Below, one piece after another: positions 1 through 9,567 of a DNA stretch of 64,000 nucleotides; position 1 is the first letter of the stretch; the number at the start of each line of letters is the position of its first letter. Source of the stretch: Acetilactobacillus jinshanensis_A (lineage in GTDB: Bacteria; Bacillota; Bacilli; Lactobacillales; Lactobacillaceae); NCBI GenBank assembly GCA_043289735.1, contig CP171343.1, positions 372,001 through 436,000 on the forward strand, given 5' to 3'. The translations under genes were made by a program, and so were the position numbers. The notes below the pieces were generated by a model that was given only the letters and a program-made list of their open reading frames with translations, was not told the DNA's origin and ran no database searches.

Positions 1-1
1 C

Positions 2-415
2 GTTTATGATTTAGATTATGGCTACGGCGTTAACTATGGTGATATCTTTAAGGAACCCGAATATGAACATTCTAAGTACGCTTTTGAAACCAGTAATCAG
101 CAAATGCTTCTAAAACGCTTTGATGATTGTGAAAAGGAAGCTCGGGCGCAGATTAAATTAGGTTTGGTTCATCCTGCTTATGATTATATTTTAAAGTGCA
201 GTCATACTTTTAACCTGTTAGATGCTCGTGGCACCGTTTCGGTTACTCAGCGAGCCGGTTATTTACACCGGATCCGTCGGCTTGCTCATGACGTTGCTTC
301 GGCATTTATTAAAGCTCGTAAAAAGCGTGGTTTTCCGTTAATTAAAGACCCGAAACTTCGTCGTAAAATCTTTGGTAAAAAAGATCCGTTGAAGAACAAC
401 AAGGGGGATAAGTAA
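2..415 (+). CDS. glyQ: Glycyl-tRNA synthetase alpha subunit, C-terminal part
   Basis: This is the alpha chain of the bacterial two-subunit glycyl-tRNA synthetase, which charges tRNA-Gly in the cytoplasm. The frame is already open at base 2, so about 137 C-terminal residues are visible and the start lies left of the window. Family-typical segments are YGDIF followed by EPEYEHSKYAFE, then VHPAYDYILKCSHTFNLLDARG and a basic tail. The internal ATG at 104 is not the true start. The stop is separated from glyS by one base, and the glyS Shine-Dalgarno (AAGGGGG, 401-407) lies inside this gene, which indicates a coupled operon. Confidence 0.95.
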   Translation, partial: VYDLDYGYGVNYGDIFKEPEYEHSKYAFETSNQQMLLKRFDDCEKEARAQIKLGLVHPAYDYILKCSHTFNLLDARGTVSVTQRAGYLHRIRRLAHDVASAFIKARKKRGFPLIKDPKLRRKIFGKKDPLKNNKGDK

Positions 416-416
416 A

Positions 417-2495
417 ATGAAACACACGTTTTTACTTGAAATCGGTTTAGAAGAAGTTCCGTCACAACTTGCGACTTCAAGTGCTAAACAGTTGGTTCGC
501 CGTGCGGGAAAATACTTGAAATCAAAGCGCATTAGTTTTGATAAAATCACGCCGTATTATTCGCCTCGTCATATGGCAATTCGAATTACTGGCTTAGCTG
601 ATAAGCAGCCCGACGTTAATAAATCCGTTAAAGGACCTTCTAAAAAGATTGCTCAGGATGCTAACGGTCATTGGACCAAAGCTGCCATTGGCTTTTCTAA
701 AGGCCAGGGCGCTTCCGTTAAGGATATTACGTTTAAAGACGTAAAGGGCGTTCCGTACGTCTTTATTGAAAAGCATATTCAAGGTCAGCCGGTCGCTAAG
801 ATTTTAACCGGTATGAAACAGGTCATTACCGGGATGACGTTCCCGGATATGATGCGCTGGAACGTTTATAATTTCCGTTTTATTCGGCCGATTCATTCGT
901 TGGTAGCTTTATTGGATGATAAAGTGATTCCGTTCCAGATTTTAGACGTTAAGACCGGTCGTAAGACCGAAGGTCACCCGTTCTTAGGTAAGACCATTAC
1001 TTTAAAGGACGCTAATCATTACGTTAAGCCGTTATATGAACAGCACGTGATGGTCGATGAAAAGCAGCGTAAACAACGAATTAAGAAGCAGTTTGCCGCT
1101 TTAGAAAAGAAGCACGGCTGGAAGATCGTTCCCGATCCTAAATTAATGGAACGGGTAACGAATTTAGTTGAATGGCCGACCGCTTTTTCCGGTGACTTTA
1201 AGAAAGAATACTTAAAGATGCCGCCGGAAGTCTTGATTACTTCGATGCGTGATAACCAGCGTTACTTCTCGGTTGAAGATCAGAACGGTAAATTATTGAA
1301 TCACTTCGTTTCGGTTCGAAACGGTAACCAGGATTATTTAGATAACGTCATTAAGGGTAACGAACGGGTTCTTACCGCCCGTTTAGACGATGCCATCTTC
1401 TTCTATCATTTTGATATGACCCATTCGATTGATTACTTTGTTAATCGATTAAAGAACGTTAGTTTCCACGATAAGATCTCGACCATGTACGAAAAGATGC
1501 AGCGAGTTCAAGTTATTGCTCAATTATTGGGTAAAAAGGTTGGCTTAAATTCAGCTCAATTAAAGGACGTTAAACGTGCTAGCCAAATTTATAAATTTGA
1601 TTTAGAAACTAAGATGGTTAATGAATTCCCTGAATTACAGGGAACCATGGGCTATGAATATGCTTTACGTAAGCATGAAAATCAGCACGTTGCCCAAGCC
1701 ATTGGTGAACAGTATATGCCAACTTCTTCGACAGGTAAATTACCCCAGTCCGCAGAAGGATCCGTTTTGTCATTTGCCGATAAGATTGATAGTATCTTGA
1801 CCTTCTTTGCGGCGGGCATGATACCAAGTGGCTCTAGAGATCCCTACGCTTTACGTCGTCAAGCGAACGGGATCGTTCGAATTATTCAGGCTCGTCGTTG
1901 GCATTTACCTTTGCATCACTTTGTTAAACAAATAGTTTCTGCTGAACAACAAGCCTCTGTAATCCCTAATCATTTAGATCAGGTTGCTCAATCCAAGAAC
2001 GTCTTAAAGTTTATGAATGATCGAATCGTCAAGGTTCTTCAGTCTGATAAGATTCGTTACGATGTTATCGATGCCGTAACGGGTGGTACCAGTGACGATT
2101 TATTATTTATCATGGATGCCGCAAAAGTCTTAAATCAGGATAAAGAAGATACTGACTTTAAAGACGCCATTGAATCATTAACCCGAGTTTTACGGATTTC
2201 TAAGAAAGCTAAATTTAACGGATCGATTAAGGTTAATTCAAGCCTATTTAAGAATGATACCGAAAAACTCTTTAATCAAGCGGTTGTCGAGATTACACCA
2301 AATTATTTGAAGCTGAAGCCGGCTGATGCTTATCAGAAACTGATTAGTTTGAAAGATGCTATTAATCAGTATTTTGATAAAACCATGGTTATGGCTAAAA
2401 ATAAGTCTTTGAAGACCAATCGCTTGAAACAGCTAACCATTATTTCCCGAATGATTTTACATCTCGGTGATTTAGATAAATTAGTTGTTAAATAA
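417..2495 (+). CDS. glyS: Glycyl-tRNA synthetase beta subunit
   Basis: Beta chain of tetrameric glycyl-tRNA synthetase, responsible mainly for tRNA-Gly binding. At 692 residues it has the usual family length. The N-terminus (LLEIGLEEVPS) and the SMRDNQRYF motif near residue 280 are characteristic, and the C-terminal part carries the helical anticodon-binding region. The ATG follows an AAGGGGG ribosome binding site at 401-407. It is cotranscribed with glyQ and followed by a short hairpin before dnaG. No frameshift is seen over 2.1 kb, unlike several neighbouring genes. Confidence 0.96.
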   Translation: MKHTFLLEIGLEEVPSQLATSSAKQLVRRAGKYLKSKRISFDKITPYYSPRHMAIRITGLADKQPDVNKSVKGPSKKIAQDANGHWTKAAIGFSKGQGASVKDITFKDVKGVPYVFIEKHIQGQPVAKILTGMKQVITGMTFPDMMRWNVYNFRFIRPIHSLVALLDDKVIPFQILDVKTGRKTEGHPFLGKTITLKDANHYVKPLYEQHVMVDEKQRKQRIKKQFAALEKKHGWKIVPDPKLMERVTNLVEWPTAFSGDFKKEYLKMPPEVLITSMRDNQRYFSVEDQNGKLLNHFVSVRNGNQDYLDNVIKGNERVLTARLDDAIFFYHFDMTHSIDYFVNRLKNVSFHDKISTMYEKMQRVQVIAQLLGKKVGLNSAQLKDVKRASQIYKFDLETKMVNEFPELQGTMGYEYALRKHENQHVAQAIGEQYMPTSSTGKLPQSAEGSVLSFADKIDSILTFFAAGMIPSGSRDPYALRRQANGIVRIIQARRWHLPLHHFVKQIVSAEQQASVIPNHLDQVAQSKNVLKFMNDRIVKVLQSDKIRYDVIDAVTGGTSDDLLFIMDAAKVLNQDKEDTDFKDAIESLTRVLRISKKAKFNGSIKVNSSLFKNDTEKLFNQAVVEITPNYLKLKPADAYQKLISLKDAINQYFDKTMVMAKNKSLKTNRLKQLTIISRMILHLGDLDKLVVK

Positions 2496-2526
2496 CTGAT
2501 AAATTATTAAATTTATGATATGATAA

Positions 2527-2553
2527 GCCGCACCGGTTTAAGTGCGACTTTTT
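2527..2553 (+). terminator. Hairpin with T run between glyS and dnaG
   Basis: A 7-bp imperfect stem (GCCGCAC at 2527-2533 with GTGCGAC at 2542-2548, one mismatch) with an 8-base loop is followed by a run of five T. It looks like a weak intrinsic terminator or attenuator that separates glyQS from dnaG-rpoD. Confidence 0.6.
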
Positions 2554-2575
2554 ATGTAGCGAATGAGGTGTTCAC

Positions 2576-4107
2576 ATGGCAATGATTCCCAATTCGGTGA
2601 TCGATAAGGTAAGATCACGAGCTAAAATTCAAGATATCGTGGGCCAGTTCGTCCATTTGAGCCGCTCCGGGAAAAATCTGTTCGCTCATTGTCCGTTTCA
2701 CGAGGATCGAACGCCCAGTTTCTGTGTGTCTCCTCAGAAGCAGATTTTTCACTGCTTTAGTTGCGGCCGGGGCGGCAACGTCTTTCAATTCTTGATGGAT
2801 ATTAAAGGGATGTCGTTTCCACAATCAGTGATGGCGGTTGCTAAACATGAAGGTATTAACCTTTCGGGCCGATATCTGCAGCATCGTCCCAGACGACCGG
2901 TCAATAAAGAAAACTCAACCTTAATGCGAATGTACAACAAAGCTGCTCAGTTATATCATCATATTTTGATTGATACGGAAGCGGGTCAGCCCGCCTTAGA
3001 TTATCTTCACCGACGGGGTTTAACTGATGATACGATTAATGCTTATAATTTAGGCTTTGCTCCCCAGCAGCCCTTACTGAAAACGTTATTTGCTGGTCAG
3101 CATTTAAGCCAGACGACTTTACGTAAATCAGGCTTGTTTATTGAACGCCCGAACGGTGAATTAAAAGACCGCTTCTTTAATCGGGTTATGTATCCAATTC
3201 GTGATCGGAATGAACAAACCATTGCCTTTTCGGGACGAGTCTTGAATAAAAAGGCCAGTCCCGCTAAATATTTGAATAGTCCCGAAACCCCCATTTTTCA
3301 TAAGCGGGACGTTCTTTTTAATCTCGATAAGATAAAGCCGACCGTTCGGAAAACGCACACGGTCATTCTCTTTGAAGGCTATATGGATGTTATGTCTGCT
3401 TATCAATCGGGTGTTAAAAACGGGATTGCATCGATGGGGACTAGTTTGACCGGTGACCAGATCAAGCGGATCGAATCGTTTAGCCGACGGATCTTGGTCT
3501 GTTACGATGGTGATACGCCCGGTCAGCGAGCGATTAACCGTGCCGTTAATATTTTAATGCCGACCCGTTTGCAATTAGGCGTTATTCAGATGCCGAACGG
3601 GATTGATCCTGATGAATATCGTCAGAAATACGGTGAAAAGCAATTTCATCATTATGTTCATAGCGCTCAGGAAACCCCAACCGCCTTTCGGTTGCGGTTC
3701 TTGAAACGAGGCCGAAATTTAGATAATCAGCATGATCAATTAGCTTATTTACGGGATGCTTTAAAAGCGATCGCTCAGGTAAACTCTTCGGTTAGTCGGG
3801 ACGTTTATTTAAACGGTCTGGCAAAAGAATTTCACGTTAAGGTCAGGATCTACAAAATCAGATTGCTAATATCGTTCGGTATTATCAGAAATGATATCAA
3901 TGAACTGGCTGAGCAGAACTTTTAAACCGAATGCTGTTTAATCATAATATTTGGTATGATCCGGATGAATTTGCTCAGTTTGCTCAGCGGGCTAATTTAG
4001 GAGCGTTAGTTAATCAGATTAATGGCCTTGATTTGCCTAAACAAATTGATAATTCTGGGATTCAAGATTGTGTTAAAATAATCATGCGTAAGAACAGGGG
4101 GCTTTAA
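2576..4107 (+). pseudogene. dnaG: DNA primase with disrupted C-terminal domain
   Basis: Primase makes RNA primers for lagging-strand synthesis. The ATG at 2576 follows GAGGTG, and the frame runs 449 residues to 3925. The CHC2 zinc finger (CPFHEDRTPSFCV to FHCFSCGRGGN, residues about 40-65) and the TOPRIM polymerase core (FEGYMDV, CYDGDTPGQ) are intact. After AKEFHVKV (about 3840) the frame shifts: the expected continuation QDLQNQIANIVRYYQK is readable one base over. The last family-like segment survives as a separate 58-codon frame at 3931-4107 (MLFNHNIWYDPDEF to KIIMRKNRGL). The linker between is shortened and crossed by at least two more frame changes. The catalytic part could still be made, but the DnaB-helicase-binding C-terminal domain could not be made intact. 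Genuine decay and sequence error both remain possible. Confidence 0.8.
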
Positions 4108-4108
4108 A

Positions 4109-5218
4109 ATGGCTAGAAAATCAGCTAACAAAAAAGAATATAAACAGTCCGTCCGTACTTTAATCAGTAAATATAAACGGGTTGGCCACATTACTTATAA
4201 CATTTTAAGTGACAGTATCGCGTTACCGTTTAAATTAACCACTAAACAATTAGATAAATTGATCGAACGAGTTGAAGATTCCGGAATCAGTATCGTGGAT
4301 GAAAAGGGTAATCCTGATCCTCGAGCTTTAAAGGCTTCCCGTAAGGTTACCAAGAAAGAACTAAAGCATTCTTCCAGAGCACCGACGGGGATTAAAATTA
4401 ACGATCCGGTTCGAATGTATTTAAAAGAAATCGGTCGAGTTGCTTTATTGACTGCTGATCAAGAAGTCATGTTAGCTCTGCAGATCGAAAAGGGCGATAA
4501 AAAAGCTAAGCAACGATTAGCCGAAGCTAACTTACGTTTAGTGGTTTCCATTGCTAAGCGTTACGTTGGCCGTGGAATGTCATTCTTAGATTTAATTCAA
4601 GAAGGCAACATGGGCTTAATGAAAGCCGTTGAAAAATTTGATTACCGTAAAGGTTTCAAGTTTTCAACTTACGCTACCTGGTGGATTCGACAAGCCATTA
4701 CGCGAGCAATTGCTGATCAAGCTCGAACGATTCGGATTCCGGTTCATATGGTCGAAACCATTAATAAGTTAATTCGAATTCAGCGTCAGCAGCTACAGGA
4801 TTTAGGTCGTAATCCAACCCCTGGTGAAATTGGTGCTGAAATGAATATGCCGACGGCTAAAGTTCGTAATATCCTTAAGATTTCGCAGGAACCGGTATCC
4901 TTAGAAACGCCGATTGGTGAAGAAGACGATTCTCACTTAGGTGACTTTATTAAGGATAAGGATGCTACCAGTCCAGCCGATCATGCTTCGTATGAATTAT
5001 TAAAAGAACAGCTAGGTGAAGTCTTGGATACGTTGACCGATCGTGAAGAAAACGTTTTGCGTTTACGTTTCGGCTTAGATGACGGCCGAACCCGAACCTT
5101 AGAAGAAGTTGGTAAAGTCTTTGGCGTTACTCGTGAACGGATTCGTCAAATCGAAGCCAAGGCTTTACGTAAGCTTCGTCATCCGTCCCGCAGCAAACAA
5201 TTACGAGACTTCTTATAA
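4109..5218 (+). CDS. rpoD: RNA polymerase primary sigma factor (sigma-A/RpoD)
   Basis: Housekeeping sigma factor that directs RNA polymerase to -10/-35 promoters. It has 369 residues, normal for lactobacilli. Region 1.1 is at the N-terminus. Region 2 contains ANLRLVVSIAKRYVGRG and YATWWIRQAITRAIADQ (about residues 135-205). Region 4 contains LEEVGKVFGVTRERIRQIE near the C-terminus. The ATG follows the purine-rich AGGGGGC. The dnaG remnant stop (4105-4107) lies directly before the ATG, so rpoD remains in the ancestral dnaG-rpoD operon and is intact even though dnaG is damaged. Confidence 0.97.
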   Translation: MARKSANKKEYKQSVRTLISKYKRVGHITYNILSDSIALPFKLTTKQLDKLIERVEDSGISIVDEKGNPDPRALKASRKVTKKELKHSSRAPTGIKINDPVRMYLKEIGRVALLTADQEVMLALQIEKGDKKAKQRLAEANLRLVVSIAKRYVGRGMSFLDLIQEGNMGLMKAVEKFDYRKGFKFSTYATWWIRQAITRAIADQARTIRIPVHMVETINKLIRIQRQQLQDLGRNPTPGEIGAEMNMPTAKVRNILKISQEPVSLETPIGEEDDSHLGDFIKDKDATSPADHASYELLKEQLGEVLDTLTDREENVLRLRFGLDDGRTRTLEEVGKVFGVTRERIRQIEAKALRKLRHPSRSKQLRDFL

Positions 5219-5242
5219 TTAGAAAAAAATTTTAAAAAGGTA

Positions 5243-5268
5243 GGGAAGCATTAATTTGCTTCCCTTTT
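5243..5268 (+). terminator. rpoD intrinsic terminator
   Basis: Perfect 8-bp inverted repeat (GGGAAGCA at 5243-5250 with TGCTTCCC at 5257-5264), 6-base loop, then TTTT. It lies 25 bases after the rpoD stop. Confidence 0.8.
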
Positions 5269-5287
5269 CGTTTGTGAGGTAAGAATC

Positions 5288-5980
5288 TTGGATAAGAAAC
5301 AATTATCAAAACGATTAGCAACGGTTGCTAAATACGTACCTAAAGGGAGTCGGTTATTAGACGTTGGCTCCGATCATGCCTATTTACCAGCTTATTTAGC
5401 AACCCATCACGTAATTGAGTTCGGAATCGCAAGTGAAGTTGCGAAGGGCCCGTTTACTAATACTCAAAATGAGATCGTGTCAAACGGCTTAAGTCAACTG
5501 TTAAAGCCCCGGTTAGCTAACGGCTTACAAGCCATTAGTTTATCAGATCATATTAATGTGATCACCATTTCGGGGATGGGTGGCGCATTGATTCGTGACA
5601 TTTTAGAGCAGGGGCAAAAAAAGTTATCTAATCATCCGTTATTAATTTTACAGGCGAACGTGGATTCGTTTATTTTGCGAAAATGGTTAATGATGCATCA
5701 TTATCGTTTAACTCATGAGGCTATTATTGATGACCATCACGAGATTTATGAGATTTTAGTCGCTGAATGGACTCGACGTTTAGTTCACTATAATTATCAA
5801 GAACTGGTCTTTGGGCCCCTTTTATTAAAGCAAAAAAGTTCCGTTTTCATTAAGAAGTGGCAAGATGAATTTCGTCATTTACAAGTCGTAATTAAGCAAA
5901 TGAAAAGGTCGTCCCATCCCCCGATAAAAAGAATTCGTAAAATCCAAAATCGTTGTGAATTGATTAAGGAGGTTATTTAA
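5288..5980 (+). CDS. trmK: tRNA (adenine22-N1)-methyltransferase
   Basis: S-adenosylmethionine-dependent enzyme methylating N1 of adenine 22 in the tRNA D-loop. It has 230 residues, in the family range. The Rossmann-type SAM motif LLDVGSDHAYLPAYL lies near residues 24-38 and the ISGMGG motif near residue 97. The start is TTG, preceded by GTGAGGT. It overlaps or abuts the next gene, whose ATG at 5981 immediately follows the stop, so the two are translationally coupled. The trmK-nif3 pair after rpoD is conserved in Firmicutes. Confidence 0.93.
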   Translation: MDKKQLSKRLATVAKYVPKGSRLLDVGSDHAYLPAYLATHHVIEFGIASEVAKGPFTNTQNEIVSNGLSQLLKPRLANGLQAISLSDHINVITISGMGGALIRDILEQGQKKLSNHPLLILQANVDSFILRKWLMMHHYRLTHEAIIDDHHEIYEILVAEWTRRLVHYNYQELVFGPLLLKQKSSVFIKKWQDEFRHLQVVIKQMKRSSHPPIKRIRKIQNRCELIKEVI

Positions 5981-6784
5981 ATGAAGGTTCGTGATTTAGT
6001 CAGCCGCTTTTTAAAGTTTGCCCCGGCTAAAATTGCTGTTAAGGGTGATCCAATCGGTTTACAAATTGGTTCGTTAGCGGCGCCGGTCCATAAAATTATG
6101 ACGACGTTGGACGTTCGACCACGAGTGGTTGATGAAGCCATCCGGCACCATGTCGATTTTATTTTTGCTCACCATCCGGTCATGTTTCATCCCGCTCGTA
6201 ATCTTGATATGGCAATTCCGCAGAATCGAATGTACGCCAAAATTATTCAACATCACATTACGGTTTATGCCGCCCACAGTAACTTAGATAGTGCGAACGG
6301 TGGGATGAACGACTGGCTAGCTAAGCGAATTCATCTTCATGACGTTAAGGGTCTGGTACCGATGTACCATGATGATCAGCATGCATATTTTATGGGACGG
6401 GTTGGTAATTTAGTTCAGCCCATTTCAGTTATGGATTTTGCTAAAAAGTGTAAGAAATATTTTAACGTCCATGGCTTAAGGTTAGTTACTTTACATCCAG
6501 ATCGAAAGATTCAACGGGTCGCAATCCTCGGGGGTAGTGGAGATGATTTTTATCATGATGCCTTAAGAGCCAAAGCTCAGGTATACGTTACCGGCGACGT
6601 TTATTATCACACCGCTCATGATATGTTGGCTAACGGTCTATCGGTAATTGATCCAGGTCATCATATCGAAGCCATCTGTATTCCTCATTTAGCGAAGTTG
6701 TTTAATCAATGGAATCGACAATACGGCTGGAACGTTAAAGTCGTTGAATCCAAGGTTAATACGGATCCTTTTACTTTTATTTAA
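5981..6784 (+). CDS. Nif3-like dinuclear metal-centre protein (YqfO/NIF3 family)
   Basis: Member of the NIF3 family (B. subtilis YqfO), often annotated as GTP cyclohydrolase I type 2 homologue; the physiological role is not settled. Metal ligands are visible in FAHHPVMF (about residues 62-69), in the HSNLDSANGGMND region and in the C-terminal DPGHHIE. Length is 267 residues, so it is the short form without the PII-like insert. The SD GGAGG lies just before the ATG inside trmK. It is the last gene of the run before the CtsR-controlled clpB promoter. Confidence 0.9.
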   Translation: MKVRDLVSRFLKFAPAKIAVKGDPIGLQIGSLAAPVHKIMTTLDVRPRVVDEAIRHHVDFIFAHHPVMFHPARNLDMAIPQNRMYAKIIQHHITVYAAHSNLDSANGGMNDWLAKRIHLHDVKGLVPMYHDDQHAYFMGRVGNLVQPISVMDFAKKCKKYFNVHGLRLVTLHPDRKIQRVAILGGSGDDFYHDALRAKAQVYVTGDVYYHTAHDMLANGLSVIDPGHHIEAICIPHLAKLFNQWNRQYGWNVKVVESKVNTDPFTFI

Positions 6785-6792
6785 AATTAATT

Positions 6793-6809
6793 GGTCAATA
6801 ATGGTCAAA
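6793..6809 (+). promoter_or_regulatory. CtsR operator upstream of clpB
   Basis: Direct heptad repeat GGTCAAT-AAT-GGTCAAA matches the CtsR consensus (A/GGTCAAA-NAN-A/GGTCAAA) with one deviation in the first half. It lies about 85 bases before the clpB ATG and just upstream of a plausible promoter (TTTACC at 6814-6819, 17-base spacer, TAATAT at 6837-6842). This predicts heat-induced, CtsR-repressed expression. Confidence 0.85.
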
Positions 6810-6893
6810 CTATTTTACCTCCGGTTAAATGTTTGCTAATATACTAAATGATCGATATCTAAGTAAACGAAAATTTAATCAGGTGATAAATTT

Positions 6894-9479
6894 ATGAATC
6901 CAAATGATTTAACGGATGCCGTTACTCAGGCGCTGGGCCAAGCACAGCAAATCTGTGTTAACCGCAAACAGCAGCAGATCGGTGTTGCCCAGCTGTTTAA
7001 ATTCTTAATTCAGCCGGGTAACCTGGTTCGTCAGATGTACAGTCAAATGAACGTTGATTTGAACGGCCTGGACCAGTTTCTGGATCAAGAAATCGACCAG
7101 GTTCCGGTCGTTAGCGGGGTTGCTTACGGCCATACTATGTCGCAGAATCTATATCATTTACTACAGAATGCTAGTCAGATTAAATCCAAATTAGGTGATC
7201 AGTACGTTGCCATTGATACGTTGGCTCTAGCTTTAATGAAGATTGATGAATCGTTAACCGATTACTTGGAGAAGCAGGGCGTCACGTACGCTAAGTTACT
7301 AAAGATCGTTAAAAAAATTCGTGGGGGTGAAAAAGTGGTGTCTAAAAATCAAGAAGAAGGTTATAACGCCTTAAAACGTTACGGTGTCGATTTAGTTAAA
7401 ATGGCTCGCCAAGGTAAGTTAGCTCCGGTCATCGGCCGTGATCAAGAAATCCTGGACGTGATTCGGATTCTTTCCCGAATGACTAAGGATAATCCGTTGC
7501 TTTTAGGTAATCCGGGAGTTGGTAAAACCGCAATCGTTGAAGGCCTAGCTCGTCGAATGGCCGTTAATGACGTTCCGGATAACTTAAAGAACAAGGAACT
7601 TTATGAATTAGACATGACTTCCTTAGTGGCCGGCGCTAAATACCGAGGCCAGTTCGAAGGCCGTTTAAAGGCCGTCTTGAAAGCCGTCCGTAAATCCAAG
7701 GGCAAGATCATCATGTTCATCGATGAAATTCATACCATCGTGGGCGCCGGCAGCAGCGCCGGCGGTATGGATGCCGGTAACATTTTGAAGCCGATGCTGG
7801 CCCGTGGCGAACTGCATTTGATCGGTGCCACCACCTTAGATGATTATCATAAGTATATGGAAAAGGATAAGGCTTTGGACCGGCGTTTCGAACGGGTCAT
7901 GGTTAAAGAACCCTCGGTTGAAGACACCATTACCATTCTTCGTGGCTTGAAGGACCGCTTTGAAGTTCATCACGGTGTTAAAATTCATGATAACGCGATC
8001 GTGGCGGCGGCTAAGATGTCGAACCGTTACATTACGGACCGTTATCTGCCTGATAAGGCAATCGACTTAGTCGATGAAGCATCCGCTACGATTCGGGTCC
8101 AGATGAATTCGAAGCCGGCTTCGCTAGATCAGGCCAACCGGGAACTGTTCCGTGAAAAGGTTGAACGGACCGCATTAAAGGGTGAAACCGATGAAGCTTC
8201 CAAGAAACGCTTAAAGAAGTTAAAGCCTGAGATTGCTAACACCCAGGAAAAGGTTAATAATCTAAACGCCCGCTGGCAGGACGAAAAGCAGGTTATCGAC
8301 CGGGTCAGTAAAGAACGACAAGCTTTGCATCAAGCCAAGAACGATTTAAAGCAAGCCGAAAGTAACTACGATCTGAATAAAGCCGCCGTCTTAAAGCACG
8401 GTACGATTCCGAAGATTAAACGAACTTTGAAGAAGATGGCTCACCAGGATCATTCCAAAGACTGGTTAGTTAGCCAATCCGTCACCAGTAACGAAATTGC
8501 TTCGGTCGTCAGTGAAGAAACCGGAATTCCGGTTACCCGTTTAGTTCAGGGCGAACGAGAAAAGTTGCTTCACTTACCCGAAAACTTGCATAAACGAGTC
8601 ATCGGTCAAAATCAGGCCGTCAATGCCGTTTCGAATGCCGTGATTCGAGCCCGAGCCGGTTTGGAAGATCCAACCCGGCCGCTAGGTTCGTTCCTGTTCT
8701 TGGGGCCGACCGGAGTTGGTAAGACTGAATTAGCTAAGGCCTTAGCCCAGAATCTATTTGATTCCGAAAAACAGATGGTTCGGATCGACATGTCCGAATA
8801 CATGTCAAAAGCTTCCGTTTCTCGATTAGTCGGTGCTGCACCCGGTTACGTTGGTTACCAGGAAGGCGGCCAGTTAACTGAAGCCGTTCGTCGTCATCCG
8901 TACACGATCGTTCTACTGGATGAAATTGAAAAGGCTAATCCGGCCGTCTTTAATATTTTGCTACAGGTCTTAGATGACGGTCGCTTAACCGATGGTCAGG
9001 GCCACACGGTCGACTTCAAGAACACGATCATTATCATGACTTCAAACTTAGGTTCAGACTTACTGCTAAAGGGTACCGATAAGAACGGTCACATCAGTCC
9101 GAAGGCTCGAAAGGCGGTTAAAATGCTTTTGAAGCGCAGCTTTAAGCCTGAATTCCTAAACCGGATTGACGAAAAGATCATGTTCAAGCCGTTGACCTTG
9201 GATAATATCGAACACATCGTCATTAAGTTGATTCGTGAAGTCAACGCCCGTTTAGAAGTCAAGGCCATGAGTATTCATATCCAGCCGGATGCTCGTCGCT
9301 GGATCGCTAAAGGCGGCTACAGTCCGCAGTACGGAGCTCGTCCGTTGCAGCGGTTCATCACTAACTACGTTGAAACGCCGATCGCTAAGATGATCGTCGG
9401 TGAAAAGGCAAAGGCTCATGAACAGATCGTGGTCGGCTTGCAGGATAATCACCTGACGTTTAAGGCGGTGCCGGAATAA
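6894..9479 (+). CDS. clpB: ATP-dependent disaggregase ClpB
   Basis: Hexameric AAA+ chaperone that works with DnaK to dissolve aggregated protein. At 861 residues it is full length. The N-domain is followed by AAA-1 with Walker A GNPGVGKT near residue 205 and Walker B IIMFIDEIH. A coiled-coil M-domain lies around residues 410-520, which identifies ClpB rather than ClpC or ClpE. AAA-2 has GPTGVGKTE near residue 603 and ends with a C-terminal D2 small domain. The ATG follows AGGTGATAAATTT. It stands alone between the nif3 gene and decayed pepX and is preceded by a CtsR box. No lesion is seen in 2.6 kb. Confidence 0.97.
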   Translation: MNPNDLTDAVTQALGQAQQICVNRKQQQIGVAQLFKFLIQPGNLVRQMYSQMNVDLNGLDQFLDQEIDQVPVVSGVAYGHTMSQNLYHLLQNASQIKSKLGDQYVAIDTLALALMKIDESLTDYLEKQGVTYAKLLKIVKKIRGGEKVVSKNQEEGYNALKRYGVDLVKMARQGKLAPVIGRDQEILDVIRILSRMTKDNPLLLGNPGVGKTAIVEGLARRMAVNDVPDNLKNKELYELDMTSLVAGAKYRGQFEGRLKAVLKAVRKSKGKIIMFIDEIHTIVGAGSSAGGMDAGNILKPMLARGELHLIGATTLDDYHKYMEKDKALDRRFERVMVKEPSVEDTITILRGLKDRFEVHHGVKIHDNAIVAAAKMSNRYITDRYLPDKAIDLVDEASATIRVQMNSKPASLDQANRELFREKVERTALKGETDEASKKRLKKLKPEIANTQEKVNNLNARWQDEKQVIDRVSKERQALHQAKNDLKQAESNYDLNKAAVLKHGTIPKIKRTLKKMAHQDHSKDWLVSQSVTSNEIASVVSEETGIPVTRLVQGEREKLLHLPENLHKRVIGQNQAVNAVSNAVIRARAGLEDPTRPLGSFLFLGPTGVGKTELAKALAQNLFDSEKQMVRIDMSEYMSKASVSRLVGAAPGYVGYQEGGQLTEAVRRHPYTIVLLDEIEKANPAVFNILLQVLDDGRLTDGQGHTVDFKNTIIIMTSNLGSDLLLKGTDKNGHISPKARKAVKMLLKRSFKPEFLNRIDEKIMFKPLTLDNIEHIVIKLIREVNARLEVKAMSIHIQPDARRWIAKGGYSPQYGARPLQRFITNYVETPIAKMIVGEKAKAHEQIVVGLQDNHLTFKAVPE

Positions 9480-9567
9480 TTTAAAACGCCATAGTTTCTC
9501 GCTTTATTATTTTTATTTTTTAAAATATGATAAAATTAAATCATATTTCTAATTATGATGAAGTAAT

